Below, piece after piece: positions 8,901-17,017 of a DNA stretch of 64,000 bases. The translations under genes and the position numbers were made by a program. Under the pieces are notes generated by a model. It was not told where the DNA came from, did no database searches, and saw only the letters and a list, made by a program, of their open reading frames with translations. Source of the DNA: an uncultured Lachnospiraceae bacterium (GTDB taxonomy: Bacteria; Bacillota; Clostridia; Lachnospirales; Lachnospiraceae); the NCBI GenBank assembly GCA_900551115.1, contig URUY01000014.1, positions 1-64,000 of the forward strand, given 5' to 3'. How positions within the stretch are numbered: position 1 is the first letter of the stretch; each line of letters begins with the position of its first letter.

Positions 8901-9150
8901 CAGGCCGTTCTTTCCGCACAATTTTAGCAATATATTCCAGGGTCAGAGGCTCCATATATACCTTATCTGCAATAGAGGTATCTGTCATAATAGTTGCCGG
9001 ATTTGAATTGCAGAGAATCACCTCATAGCCCTCTTCCTTTAAAGCCAGAGCAGCCTCCGTTCCCGCATAATCAAATTCTGCCGCCTGGCCTATCACAATC
9101 GGCCCGGAGCCTATCACTAAAATCTTTTTTATATCCATTCTCTTAGGCAT
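5959..9150 (-). CDS. carB: Carbamoyl-phosphate synthase large subunit
   Basis: Makes carbamoyl phosphate from bicarbonate, ATP and ammonia channelled from CarA, for pyrimidine and arginine synthesis. 1063 residues, full length. Two duplicated ATP-grasp halves are evident: the first with GPIVIGQAAEFDYAG and EVNPRVSRSSALASKASGYP, the second with GPIRIGQGVEFDYSTVHAV and EVNPRSSRTVPFLSKATGY. The C-terminal methylglyoxal-synthase-like allosteric domain (about 935-1063) is present. Starts inside the end of carA (8-bp overlap) with GGAGG upstream. Last gene of the purC-to-carB operon. No pyrR gene or PyrR-type attenuator is seen nearby, so control may be through the purC leader. Confidence 0.97.
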   Translation of the reverse strand: MPKRMDIKKILVIGSGPIVIGQAAEFDYAGTEAALALKEEGYEVILCNSNPATIMTDTSIADKVYMEPLTLEYIAKIVRKERPDAILPGIGGQTGLNLVMQLEKKGILKECQVKLLGTGIESIERAEDREQFKELCESIGEPVVSSKIANSVEEAKLAALEIGYPIVLRPAFTLGGTGGGFADNEEELMQLIKNALSLSPVHQVLIEKSIKGYKEIEYEVIRDANDTAITVCNMENLDPVGIHTGDSIVVCPSQTLTNKEYHMLRDSALKIIRALKIEGGCNVQFALDPDSFQYYLIEVNPRVSRSSALASKASGYPIARVSAKISIGMHLEEIQLANTPASFEPAFDYVVTKMPRFPFDKFIDANQKLGTQMKATGEVMGVGRTFEESLLKAVRSLEVGTCHIYKAKFEELPEEELLDYIKIGTDDRIYAIAQLLRKGCTCDRITCVTRIDLFFVDKIKKIVDREKALQSSAGNITELYLAKKMGFSDKAVAMLWKQMEEEIFDVRKKENIFPVYKMIDTCASEFKSYVPYFYSTYEEENESRISDKEKIIVLGSGPIRIGQGVEFDYSTVHAVKTIKEAGYEAIIINNNPETVSTDYTTSDKLYFEPLCAEDVMNIIELENPKGVIATLGGQTAINLAYPLMRRGVRLIGTDCEAIERAENRDSFEKLLASLSIPQPKGMAVTNVDEGVAAAAEIGYPVLVRPSFVLGGRAMQIVAKEEHLRHYLKTAVEIDEDKPVLVDKYICGKEVEVDAICDGKEVFVPGIMELVERTGIHSGDSISVYPAYSISDKVKKTILAYTERLGLGIGIVGLFNIQFIVDGEENVYIIEVNPRSSRTVPFLSKATGYSLADIATRVCLGVSLKEQGLYEQYPAEKERWYVKAPAFSFSKLGGMDAYLSPEMKSTGEAIGYDTKLHRAMYKALIASGITLQNYGTVVVTLADEDKKEALSLIRRFYDMGFNIEATIGTAEFLKSHGIRTRIRRKLSEGSTEILDSIRAGYVSYVINTRAILSGIHFEDGIAIRRCANENHVTIFTSLDTVRVLLDVLEEITIGISTINASAEA

Positions 9151-10237
9151 GGCTGTTTCCCTCCATCAAGCTGATAAAATGATCAAACAGATACGCGCTG
9201 TCCTGCGGTCCCGGCGCGCTTTCCGGGTGGTACTGCACACTAAAAACCTTATCCTCTGCGCATTCCATTCCTTCTATGGTGTTATCCAGAATATTGCTGT
9301 GGGTAACCGTAAGCGGCGTATTCTGAAGACTGTCCTCTTCTACGGCATAGGAGTGGTTTTGAGAGGTAATCTCTATCTTTCCGTTTTTCCGGTTCTTCAC
9401 AGGATGATTGCCTCCTCTGTGTCCGAATTTCAGCTTATAGGTTTTCGCCCCGTAAGCAAGCGCAATCATCTGATGGCCAAGACAGATGCCGAACATGGGA
9501 TACCTGCCGCGCAGGCTTTTGATGGTTTCAATTACCGGCACCACATCCGCCGGGTCTCCGGGACCGTTGGATATGAAAATACCATCGGGCTTTAACTGCT
9601 CTATTTTTTGGGGAGATACATTATACGGAACCACTGTGACATTACATCCCTTTTGAATCATGCTTCTGACAATATTCTGCTTCATACCGCAGTCTATGGC
9701 TACTACATGGTATTTTCCGTTTTGCACCAGATATCTGTTTATTTCCTTACAGCTTACCTTTTCCACCGCATCTTTGGGCTGTTCATATTCCCGTATTTTC
9801 TTCAATCCCTCTTCCAAGGATGTATTTACATTCGTTATGAACACCTTACGGGAACCCAAATCGCGGATAGAGCGTACCAGCTTTCTGGTGTCTATTCCAC
9901 AGATTCCCGGTACGCCGTACTCCTTACACACGTCTGAAAGTGTCCTGACGCTTCTGAAATTGGAGGGTGTATCATTATAATCCCGCACAATTAAAGCGCC
10001 TATAGTGGGGGTTTGTGTTTCAAAATCATCTTCTGCAATCCCGTAATTGCCGATTAGCGGATATGCCATTACGACAGCCTGATATGTATAGGACGGGTCA
10101 GACAGTATTTCCTGATAGCCTACCGGTGAGGTATTAAATACAATTTCACATATTTTCTCTGTGGTATCGCCAAAAGCATAGCCGTAATACTCGCTTCCGT
10201 CCTCTAAAATCAATTTCCTGTTAAAATCCAGTTGCAT
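9143..10237 (-). CDS. carA: Carbamoyl-phosphate synthase small (glutaminase) subunit
   Basis: Hydrolyses glutamine and passes ammonia to CarB. 364 residues. The N-terminal CPSase small-chain domain (KLILEDGSEYYGYAFG, VFNTSPVGYQEILSDPSY) is followed by a class I glutamine amidotransferase domain with the nucleophile elbow GICLGHQM and the His/Glu pair in QYHPESAPGPQD. Overlaps carB by 8 bp and follows purF by 18 bp. The AGGTGG site precedes the ATG. One of three glutamine amidotransferases in this operon, with purF and pyrG. Confidence 0.97.
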   Translation of the reverse strand: MQLDFNRKLILEDGSEYYGYAFGDTTEKICEIVFNTSPVGYQEILSDPSYTYQAVVMAYPLIGNYGIAEDDFETQTPTIGALIVRDYNDTPSNFRSVRTLSDVCKEYGVPGICGIDTRKLVRSIRDLGSRKVFITNVNTSLEEGLKKIREYEQPKDAVEKVSCKEINRYLVQNGKYHVVAIDCGMKQNIVRSMIQKGCNVTVVPYNVSPQKIEQLKPDGIFISNGPGDPADVVPVIETIKSLRGRYPMFGICLGHQMIALAYGAKTYKLKFGHRGGNHPVKNRKNGKIEITSQNHSYAVEEDSLQNTPLTVTHSNILDNTIEGMECAEDKVFSVQYHPESAPGPQDSAYLFDHFISLMEGNSHA

Positions 10238-10255
10238 AAAACCACCTCGCTCTTT

Positions 10256-11710
10256 TCATTGTTCTTTTGCAGACTTCTTTTCAGACCGCTGTTTTTCAGA
10301 AAGCTTTTGCTCGAATCTGTTTTTGCAGGTATTTTCAGGGATAGCCGTAGGATACCTTCCGTCAAAGCAGGCCGCGCAAAAGCCGCCTTCCCCTGCCAGC
10401 TGAGAAAGCGCTTCTGCCGGAAGATATCCCAGGGAATCAACGTCAAGCATTGCCGCTATTTCTTCCACAGTGTGGGAATTTGCGATTAAATTCTCTTCCG
10501 AATCAATATCCGTGCCGTAATAACAGGGATGAAGGAAGGGCGGTGCGGATATACGCATATGTATTTCTTTTGCACCGGCCTCCCTTAACAGCCTTACGAT
10601 ACGTCTGCTTGTCGTTCCTCTGACGATGGAATCGTCAATCAGCACAATACGTTTTCCCGCCACCACCTGCCTGATGGGACTTAATTTGATTTTTACCTGG
10701 TCCAGGCGATTATCCTGTCCCGGTGCTATAAAGGTCCTGCCGATATATTTATTCTTGATTAATCCTATTTCATAGGGGATTTTTGCATATTCGGAAAAGC
10801 CCAGCGCAGCATCCAGACCGCTGTCCGGCACGCCTATCACAACATCTGCCGATGCCGGATACTTTTCTGCCAGGATTTCACCGGCCCTCTTTCTTGCTTC
10901 ATGGACGGAAATACCGTCTATTTCCGAATCCGGTCTTGCAAAATAGATATATTCAAACACGCAGGTCCTTTTTTCTGTCTTTTTGCAATGCTCCCTGCGT
11001 GAAATCACTGTATTGTTACTAAATACCAGGATTTCACCCGGCTCCAGGTCTCTTACAAACTCTGCGCCGACTGCCTGCAATGCACAGCTTTCCGAAGCAA
11101 CCACAAAAGAGCCGTCCTCTGTTTTCCCGTAGCATAAGGGGCGGAAGCCGTGAGGGTCCCTTACTGCAATCAGCTTTTCCGCAGACATTAAAACCAACGA
11201 ATATGCCCCTTCTATCCGGTTCATAGCCCGGCTCACCGCATCCTCGATGCTTTGCGAAATAAGCCTTTCTCTTGTTACCACATAGGCAATTGTTTCCGTA
11301 TCGCTTGTGGTATGAAAAATAGCGCCTGAAAGCTCCAGCTCGTTTCTCAATTCATATGCATTGCTCAGGTTGCCGTTATGCGCCAGGGCCATTTTCCCTT
11401 TTTGATGGTTTACCTCGATGGGCTGACAGTTTTTTCTTATGTTTTTGCCTGTTGTGCCGTAGCGCACATGCCCTACTGCCATCCGGCCCTTCGGAAACCT
11501 GGACAGCACTTCACCGCTCATAACATCACTTATAAGCCCCACATCCTTGTAGGATGAAAAAACGCCGTCGTCATTTACAACAATACCGCAGCTCTCCTGT
11601 CCCCGGTGCTGCAAAGCATAAAGTCCGTAATACACAATACCGGCAACATCCTTTTCTGCCGGGGCACATATGCCAAACACGCCGCATTCTTCATGTAATT
11701 TGTCGCTCAC
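10256..11710 (-). CDS. purF: Amidophosphoribosyltransferase
   Basis: First committed step of purine synthesis: PRPP plus glutamine to phosphoribosylamine. 484 residues from GTG 11710, which has GGAGG upstream. An 8-residue propeptide (MSDKLHEE) precedes Cys9, the N-terminal nucleophile in ECGVFGI, so maturation cleavage is expected. The class II amidotransferase domain contains LQHRGQESCGI and GHVRYGTTG; the phosphoribosyltransferase domain has the PRPP loop VLIDDSIVRGTT. Overlaps the end of pyrG by 4 bp. Standing next to pyrG and carA rather than purine genes purL/M/N is unusual. Confidence 0.96.
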   Translation of the reverse strand: MSDKLHEECGVFGICAPAEKDVAGIVYYGLYALQHRGQESCGIVVNDDGVFSSYKDVGLISDVMSGEVLSRFPKGRMAVGHVRYGTTGKNIRKNCQPIEVNHQKGKMALAHNGNLSNAYELRNELELSGAIFHTTSDTETIAYVVTRERLISQSIEDAVSRAMNRIEGAYSLVLMSAEKLIAVRDPHGFRPLCYGKTEDGSFVVASESCALQAVGAEFVRDLEPGEILVFSNNTVISRREHCKKTEKRTCVFEYIYFARPDSEIDGISVHEARKRAGEILAEKYPASADVVIGVPDSGLDAALGFSEYAKIPYEIGLIKNKYIGRTFIAPGQDNRLDQVKIKLSPIRQVVAGKRIVLIDDSIVRGTTSRRIVRLLREAGAKEIHMRISAPPFLHPCYYGTDIDSEENLIANSHTVEEIAAMLDVDSLGYLPAEALSQLAGEGGFCAACFDGRYPTAIPENTCKNRFEQKLSEKQRSEKKSAKEQ

Positions 11711-13320
11711 CTTTTTTCCTCCTGCCTGCTTTTTACCGCTGCTTTTATAAATCCAAAGAACAGAGGATGAACCCTGTTGGGACGGCTCTTAAATTCCGGA
11801 TGAAACTGCACTCCCATATAGAAGGGCCGCTCTGTCAGCTCCACAGCTTCTACCAGTCTTTTGTCCGGTGAGAGTCCGCTAAGGACAAGCCCTGCCTTCT
11901 GCAATACTTCACGATATGCATTATTAAACTCATAGCGATGTCTGTGACGCTCGGAAATTTCTGCCCTTCCATAGCATTCTTCCATTTTGCTGCCGGATTT
12001 TATCACACAGGGATAGCTGCCCAGCCTGAGGGTGCCGCCCTTATCCACATCCTCGCTTTGCCCCGGCATGAAATCTATTACCTTATTCCTACAGTCTTCC
12101 TGAAATTCACCGGAATGCGCATCCGTAATTCCCGCAACATTTCTGGCATATTCAATGACTGCCGTCTGCATTCCCAGACAGATGCCAAAATATGGCAATG
12201 CATGCTCCCTTGCATACTTTGCTGCCAGAATCATGCCTTCTATGCCGCGGCTGCCAAAGCCTCCCGGTACAATAATCCCGTCTAAATCAGCAAGCACCTC
12301 CGCCGCCGTATCCTCCGTAACGGTTTCCGAGTCAATAAAACGGATATTGACATGGGTATTTAGTTCATATCCGGCATGATGCATGGCCTCCACAACAGAA
12401 AGATAAGCATCATGCAGCTTCACATATTTACCTACCAGCCCGATATCCACCCTGTTTGTCCGGTTTTTGATATGCGCTACCAGCTGTTCCCATTCCTTTA
12501 AGTCCGGTTCCTTCGTTGTTAATTTCAGTTCCCGGCATACTACAGACGAAAAATGGGACTGCTCCAGCATCAGCGGCGCTTCATAAAGATTCTGCAGCGT
12601 ACGGTTTTCTATTACACAGTCCTCTTTTACGTTGCAGAACAGGGATATTTTTTCAAAAATGGACCGTTCCAGGGGCTCGTCACAGCGAAGCACAATAATA
12701 TCGGGATTAATACCCATGCCCTGCAGCTCCTTTACGGAATGCTGTGTGGGTTTTGATTTATGCTCCCCGGAGCCCTTTAAAAAGGGAACTAAAGTTACAT
12801 GGATAAACAAACTGTTTTCCCTGCCGGTCTCCAGGGATATTTGTCTTACTGCCTCCAAAAACGGCTGTGATTCTATATCTCCTATGGTTCCGCCTATTTC
12901 GGTAATGACCACGTCCGCGTCCGTCTGTTTTCCCACACGGTATACAAATGCCTTGATTTCATCCGTGATATGCGGTATGACCTGTACGGTAGAGCCAAGG
13001 TATTCTCCCCGCCTTTCCTTATTCAGTACATTCCAATAAACCTTACCTGTTGTAAGGTTTGAATACCTGTTCAGATTTTCATCAATAAATCTTTCATAAT
13101 GTCCGAGGTCCAAATCCGTTTCTGCTCCGTCCTCGGTCACATAGACCTCTCCGTGCTGGTAAGGGCTCATGGTTCCCGGGTCTACATTAATATAGGGGTC
13201 CAGCTTCTGTGCCGCCACCTTTAATCCTCTCGACTTTAAAAGTCTTCCCAAGGATGCAGCCGTAATCCCCTTTCCAAGACCGGAAACCACGCCTCCGGTT
13301 ACGAATATATACTTTGCCAT
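11707..13320 (-). CDS. pyrG: CTP synthase
   Basis: Converts UTP to CTP with glutamine or ammonia and ATP. 537 residues from ATG 13320, the family start MAKYIFVTGGVVSGLGKG, with GGAAAGGA upstream; the frame is open 32 codons further but those overlap purA. The N-terminal synthetase domain carries the P-loop SGLGKG and EIGGTIGDIES. The C-terminal class I glutaminase domain carries GICLGMQTAVIEYARN and QFHPEFKSRP. Fourth gene of the nucleotide operon, coupled to purF by a 4-bp overlap. Confidence 0.97.
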   Translation of the reverse strand: MAKYIFVTGGVVSGLGKGITAASLGRLLKSRGLKVAAQKLDPYINVDPGTMSPYQHGEVYVTEDGAETDLDLGHYERFIDENLNRYSNLTTGKVYWNVLNKERRGEYLGSTVQVIPHITDEIKAFVYRVGKQTDADVVITEIGGTIGDIESQPFLEAVRQISLETGRENSLFIHVTLVPFLKGSGEHKSKPTQHSVKELQGMGINPDIIVLRCDEPLERSIFEKISLFCNVKEDCVIENRTLQNLYEAPLMLEQSHFSSVVCRELKLTTKEPDLKEWEQLVAHIKNRTNRVDIGLVGKYVKLHDAYLSVVEAMHHAGYELNTHVNIRFIDSETVTEDTAAEVLADLDGIIVPGGFGSRGIEGMILAAKYAREHALPYFGICLGMQTAVIEYARNVAGITDAHSGEFQEDCRNKVIDFMPGQSEDVDKGGTLRLGSYPCVIKSGSKMEECYGRAEISERHRHRYEFNNAYREVLQKAGLVLSGLSPDKRLVEAVELTERPFYMGVQFHPEFKSRPNRVHPLFFGFIKAAVKSRQEEKR

Positions 13321-13355
13321 AAGCATTCCTTTCCTTCCGTGCAAACGCTGTTGCC

Positions 13356-14633
13356 TTAGAACATTGTTATATAAGCATCCCTCTCGGCGCCTACGGATAC
13401 ATACCTTACCGGGCACTCAATCATTTTCTCAATATAGTGAATGTAGGAAAGTGCCTCCTTCGGCAGCTCCGCCGCGCTGCGGCATCCGCTGATATCGCAG
13501 CAAAATCCGGGTAAATATTCATAAACCGGCTTTGCTGCCTGCAAGTCGTCAATGTTTGACGGGAAATTCGTATATCTGCTGCCGCCTGCTTCATAGGCTA
13601 CGCATACCGGTATTTTATCCATATAGGAAAGTACATCCAGTTTGGTTAATGCCACATAGGTGCAGCCCTGCATCTTTGTGCCGTATTTAGATGCAACAAC
13701 ATCAAATCCGCCTACTCTTCTCGGTCTTCCCGTAGCGGCGCCGTACTCTCCGCCAGCCTCCCGCAGCTTATCTGCCTCCCCGCCGAACAGCTCACAGGTA
13801 AAGGGGCCCTCCCCTACACAGCTTGAATAGGCTTTCATGATACCGATGCTCTCATCAAGCCCGGCAAATGGGATTCCTGCCCCAACAGGTGCATAGGCTG
13901 CTAAGGTTGTGGATGCCGATGTATAGGGATAAATACCGAAATCAATATCACGGAGCGCACCTAACTGCGCTTCAAACATAATGGATTTCCCCTCTTTTAC
14001 CGCCGTGCTTAAAAACTCTGTAGTGTCGCATATAAACGGCTTGAAATATGTACCGAATTTTTCAAGCCACTCAAAACAGGCCTCTGCAGATACCGGTTCA
14101 TGGCCATACCCTTTTTCCACGCTCAGGTTCTTCCAGTCCACAATGTCATACAGGCGTTCCTTCAGCTTATCCATATACAGCAGATCTCCCATCCGAAGCG
14201 CTTTTTTCATATACTTATCCGCATAAACCGGAGAAATCCCTCTTCTGGTAGAACCAAACTTCTTATCCAGCAGCCGGTCCTCCTCCAGACAATCAAGCAA
14301 TTTATGATAGGGCATGCAGATAGTTGCCCTGTCACTGATTTTTAAGTGTTCCTTTGTGACGGCAATGCCTTTTTCTTTCAGCTTCTCTGCCTCGCCGTAC
14401 AAATGCTCCAAATCAATTACCATTCCCGGTCCTAATATATTCACTGTTTTTTCTCTGCATATACCGGAGGGCATCAGATTCATAACAAACTTCCCTCTTT
14501 CATTAATCACGGTATGCCCTGCATTGTTTCCGCCCTGATAACGTACCACAATATCATATTTTTCACTTAAAAGGTCAACCATACGGCCTTTTCCTTCATC
14601 TCCCCAATTCGTTCCAACGATTGCTGTCAGCAT
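13356..14633 (-). CDS. purA: Adenylosuccinate synthetase
   Basis: Joins IMP and aspartate using GTP, the first step from IMP to AMP. 425 residues, normal length. GTNWGDEGKGRMVD at the N-terminus is the GTP P-loop region and QGGNNAGHTV the IMP-binding segment; GVGEGPFTCE-type and ATGRPRRVGGFD motifs (IMP and aspartate site) follow. AAGGAGAGAG precedes the ATG. 14 bp after purB. Confidence 0.96.
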   Translation of the reverse strand: MLTAIVGTNWGDEGKGRMVDLLSEKYDIVVRYQGGNNAGHTVINERGKFVMNLMPSGICREKTVNILGPGMVIDLEHLYGEAEKLKEKGIAVTKEHLKISDRATICMPYHKLLDCLEEDRLLDKKFGSTRRGISPVYADKYMKKALRMGDLLYMDKLKERLYDIVDWKNLSVEKGYGHEPVSAEACFEWLEKFGTYFKPFICDTTEFLSTAVKEGKSIMFEAQLGALRDIDFGIYPYTSASTTLAAYAPVGAGIPFAGLDESIGIMKAYSSCVGEGPFTCELFGGEADKLREAGGEYGAATGRPRRVGGFDVVASKYGTKMQGCTYVALTKLDVLSYMDKIPVCVAYEAGGSRYTNFPSNIDDLQAAKPVYEYLPGFCCDISGCRSAAELPKEALSYIHYIEKMIECPVRYVSVGAERDAYITMF

Positions 14634-14647
14634 ATTTTCTCTCTCCT

Positions 14648-16081
14648 TTAGACATTAATTTCTGCGTCAACACCGGTACGGCTGCTTTCCTTAAGCATAG
14701 GCAATACGGTTTCTGAAATGTACCTTTCGCACTGATGCTCTGCCATACCTGTAAACTTTAAGGGATTCAAAAGCGTTTTCATTTCCTCCTCACTTAAATG
14801 AAAGCTTTCATCCGCCCGGATTCGCTCAAGCAGGTCATTCTCTTTTCCATACAGCTTCACCTGTTCTGCCGCTTTTACGGCGTGTCTGCGAATTGCTTCA
14901 TGCAGCACCTGTCTGTCGCCGCCCTTTTCCTTTACGCAGTACATCAGGATATTTTCTGTAGCCATAAAAGGAAGCTCTTCCTCTAAATGTTTTTTTATGA
15001 CTGCCGGATATACCTTCATGCCCCGCACAATATTGATATACAGATTTAAAACGGCATCCGTTGCCAGAAATGCCTCCGGTACGGAAAGCCTTTTATTCGC
15101 CGAATCATCCAGGGTTCTTTCAAACCATTGGGCTGAGGCCGTAATTGCCGTATTCTGCAAATCACATATGACATATCTGGAAAGAGAGGCTATTCTTTCA
15201 CTTCTCATGGGATTTCTTTTGTAGGCCATTGCGGAAGAGCCTATCTGCTTTTCTTCAAATGGCTCGTCAACCTCCTTCAAATGACTGAGCAGCCTGATAT
15301 CATTTGAAAATTTGGCTGCACTTTGCGCAATCCCCGAAAGAACCTGTAAAACAGCAAAATCAGCTTTTCTTGTATAGGTCTGTCCGCTGACGCTTTGACA
15401 TTTAGAAAAGCCGATTTTTTCCGCTATCTTCTGCTCTAACAGCACCACCTTTTCTTCATCGCCCTCAAACAGTTCCAAAAAACTGGCGCCGGTCCCTGTA
15501 GTTCCCTTGCAGCCTAACAGCTTTAAATTATGTAACTGAAAATTGATTTGCTCCAAATCAAATATAAGGTCATTTATCCAAAGACAGGCACGTTTCCCCA
15601 CGGTAGTCGGCTGCGCTGCCTGAAAATGAGTAAAACCAAGCGTCGGAAGGGCTTTGTAACGCATTGCAAAGTCACTGAGCGCTTCCACTGCATTCAATAA
15701 AAGATTCTTAATCTGTAATAACGCTTCATGCATCAGGATAACATCCGTATTATCACCTACATAACAGGAGGTCGCCCCCAAATGGATAATACCGGCAGCC
15801 TTAGGGCAGGCATCTCCAAAGGTACGCACATGAGCCATCACATCATGTCGCAGCTCCTTTTCATACTCTGCTGCTTTTTCATAATCAATATGCGCCGCAT
15901 GCAGCTTCATTTCTTCTATCTGTTCCTCTGTTATGGGAAGTCCCAATTCCTTTTCGCTTTCAGCAAGAGCTATCCACAGCTTTCTCCATGTATAAAATTT
16001 CTTATCGCTTGAAAAAATATGCTGCATCTTTTTGCTTGCATAACGCTCACAAAGAGGTGATTCATAAATGTCTGTTCTCAT
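14648..16081 (-). CDS. purB: Adenylosuccinate lyase
   Basis: Cleaves SAICAR and adenylosuccinate, releasing fumarate, so it serves both the main purine route and the AMP branch. 477 residues. The fumarase/aspartase superfamily signature SSAMAYKRNPMRSERI (about 285) supplies the catalytic loop; HLGATSCYVGDNTD and GFTHFQAAQPTTVGKR are the other two conserved regions. Overlaps the purC stop codon (ATGA), so the two are translationally coupled. Confidence 0.96.
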   Translation of the reverse strand: MRTDIYESPLCERYASKKMQHIFSSDKKFYTWRKLWIALAESEKELGLPITEEQIEEMKLHAAHIDYEKAAEYEKELRHDVMAHVRTFGDACPKAAGIIHLGATSCYVGDNTDVILMHEALLQIKNLLLNAVEALSDFAMRYKALPTLGFTHFQAAQPTTVGKRACLWINDLIFDLEQINFQLHNLKLLGCKGTTGTGASFLELFEGDEEKVVLLEQKIAEKIGFSKCQSVSGQTYTRKADFAVLQVLSGIAQSAAKFSNDIRLLSHLKEVDEPFEEKQIGSSAMAYKRNPMRSERIASLSRYVICDLQNTAITASAQWFERTLDDSANKRLSVPEAFLATDAVLNLYINIVRGMKVYPAVIKKHLEEELPFMATENILMYCVKEKGGDRQVLHEAIRRHAVKAAEQVKLYGKENDLLERIRADESFHLSEEEMKTLLNPLKFTGMAEHQCERYISETVLPMLKESSRTGVDAEINV

Positions 16082-16803
16082 TCTCCTGCTTCCTCCATCT
16101 TCAGTCCGATTCTTTTTGCCACAGCTATGTATGCCTCTTCCACGTTTCCCAAATCTCTCCTGAACCTGTCCTTATCCATCTTCTCATTGGTTTCCGCATC
16201 CCAAAGCCTGCATGTATCCGGGGATATCTCATCTGCCAAAATGATTTTTCCCTGAAAACGTCCGAATTCAATCTTAAAATCTATCAGCTTCAGGCCTGCT
16301 TTTAAAAACTCCGCTTTTAAAAGCTCATTTATCCGGAATGCATATTCCTTAATGGTTTCCAATTCCTCTGCAGTGGCAAGCCCAAGCGCCTTTGCAAAAT
16401 AGCTGTTGATAAGAGGGTCTGAAAGTTCGTCATTTTTATAAGAAAACTCTATGGTTGGTTCAGAAAATGCAAGACCTTCCTCAACCCCCAGCCGCTTGGA
16501 AAAGCTTCCTGCCGCCGCGTTCCTCACAATTACCTCCAGCGGTACAATTGTCACTCTTTTCACAGCAGTCTCCCTGTCATTCAGCTCCTTGATAAAATGG
16601 GTGGGAATTCCGTTCTCCTGCAATATTTGAAACAAGTAATTGGTCATGCGGTTATTGATTGCACCTTTTCCCGCAATCCTGCCTTTTTTCAGACCGTTAA
16701 AGGCCGTTGCATCATCCTTGTAGGAAACAATGAGTACCTCCTCATCTTCTGTTAAAAAAACCTTCTTTGCCTTGCCTTCATAAAGCTGTTCACCTTTTTT
16801 CAT
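16078..16803 (-). CDS. purC: Phosphoribosylaminoimidazole-succinocarboxamide synthase
   Basis: Makes SAICAR from CAIR and aspartate with ATP. 241 residues from ATG 16803 (GAGGAG site upstream), giving the family start MKKGEQLYEGKAKKVF. Conserved motifs include SYKDDATAFNGLKKG, EVIVRNAAAGSF and LIDFKIEFG. First gene of a seven-gene operon purC-purB-purA-pyrG-purF-carA-carB with gaps from -8 to 35 bp. Preceded by its own promoter and a hexaloop/terminator leader of the kind found at the nitrogen genes, not by a purine riboswitch or evident PurR sites. Confidence 0.96.
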   Translation of the reverse strand: MKKGEQLYEGKAKKVFLTEDEEVLIVSYKDDATAFNGLKKGRIAGKGAINNRMTNYLFQILQENGIPTHFIKELNDRETAVKRVTIVPLEVIVRNAAAGSFSKRLGVEEGLAFSEPTIEFSYKNDELSDPLINSYFAKALGLATAEELETIKEYAFRINELLKAEFLKAGLKLIDFKIEFGRFQGKIILADEISPDTCRLWDAETNEKMDKDRFRRDLGNVEEAYIAVAKRIGLKMEEAGE

Positions 16804-16845
16804 CTCTGACTCCTCATCCCTTTTTTTAATAATTCTTAACAGCAC

Positions 16846-16898
16846 AAAAAAAGACAAAGGGTCTCTAAGAAAAATTTCTTAAAGACGCCTTTGCCTTT
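16846..16898 (-). promoter_or_regulatory. ANTAR-type hexaloop/terminator leader of the purC operon
   Basis: Minus-strand RNA: hairpin AAAGGC-AAAGGC-GUCUUU (16898-16881), a 6-bp stem with a G-U pair and a hexaloop with A at 1 and G at 4. The 5' arm and loop (GGCAAAGG) also pair with CCUUUGUC (16860-16853) to make a long terminator closed by an inner CUUUAAGAA stem, followed by seven U (16852-16846). The two structures exclude each other. Same design as the gdhA, glnN, gltB and glnA leaders; binding by the ANTAR protein is inferred. Confidence 0.8.
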
Positions 16899-16906
16899 AC
16901 CCGAGT

Positions 16907-16935
16907 ATAGTACACCTATACGGTATAAATGTCAA
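16907..16935 (-). promoter_or_regulatory. Sigma-A promoter of purC
   Basis: Minus strand TTGACA (16935-16930), 17-bp spacer, TACTAT (16912-16907). Predicted start lies a few bases before the hexaloop hairpin, leaving no room for other leader structure. Confidence 0.85.
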
Positions 16936-17017
16936 TGTCTTTTCATGAATTTGCATCTTATTGCGGTATAAAATTTTCAGGTCATGATATATGCTTTGCT
17001 TTTACCTGTATTGCCTG

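Noticed and set aside
16846..16898. purC leader as a purine riboswitch or simple terminator of asnB
   Set aside because: No guanine-riboswitch core is present. A strong promoter lies just upstream of the hairpin, so the terminator belongs to the purC transcript rather than to asnB.
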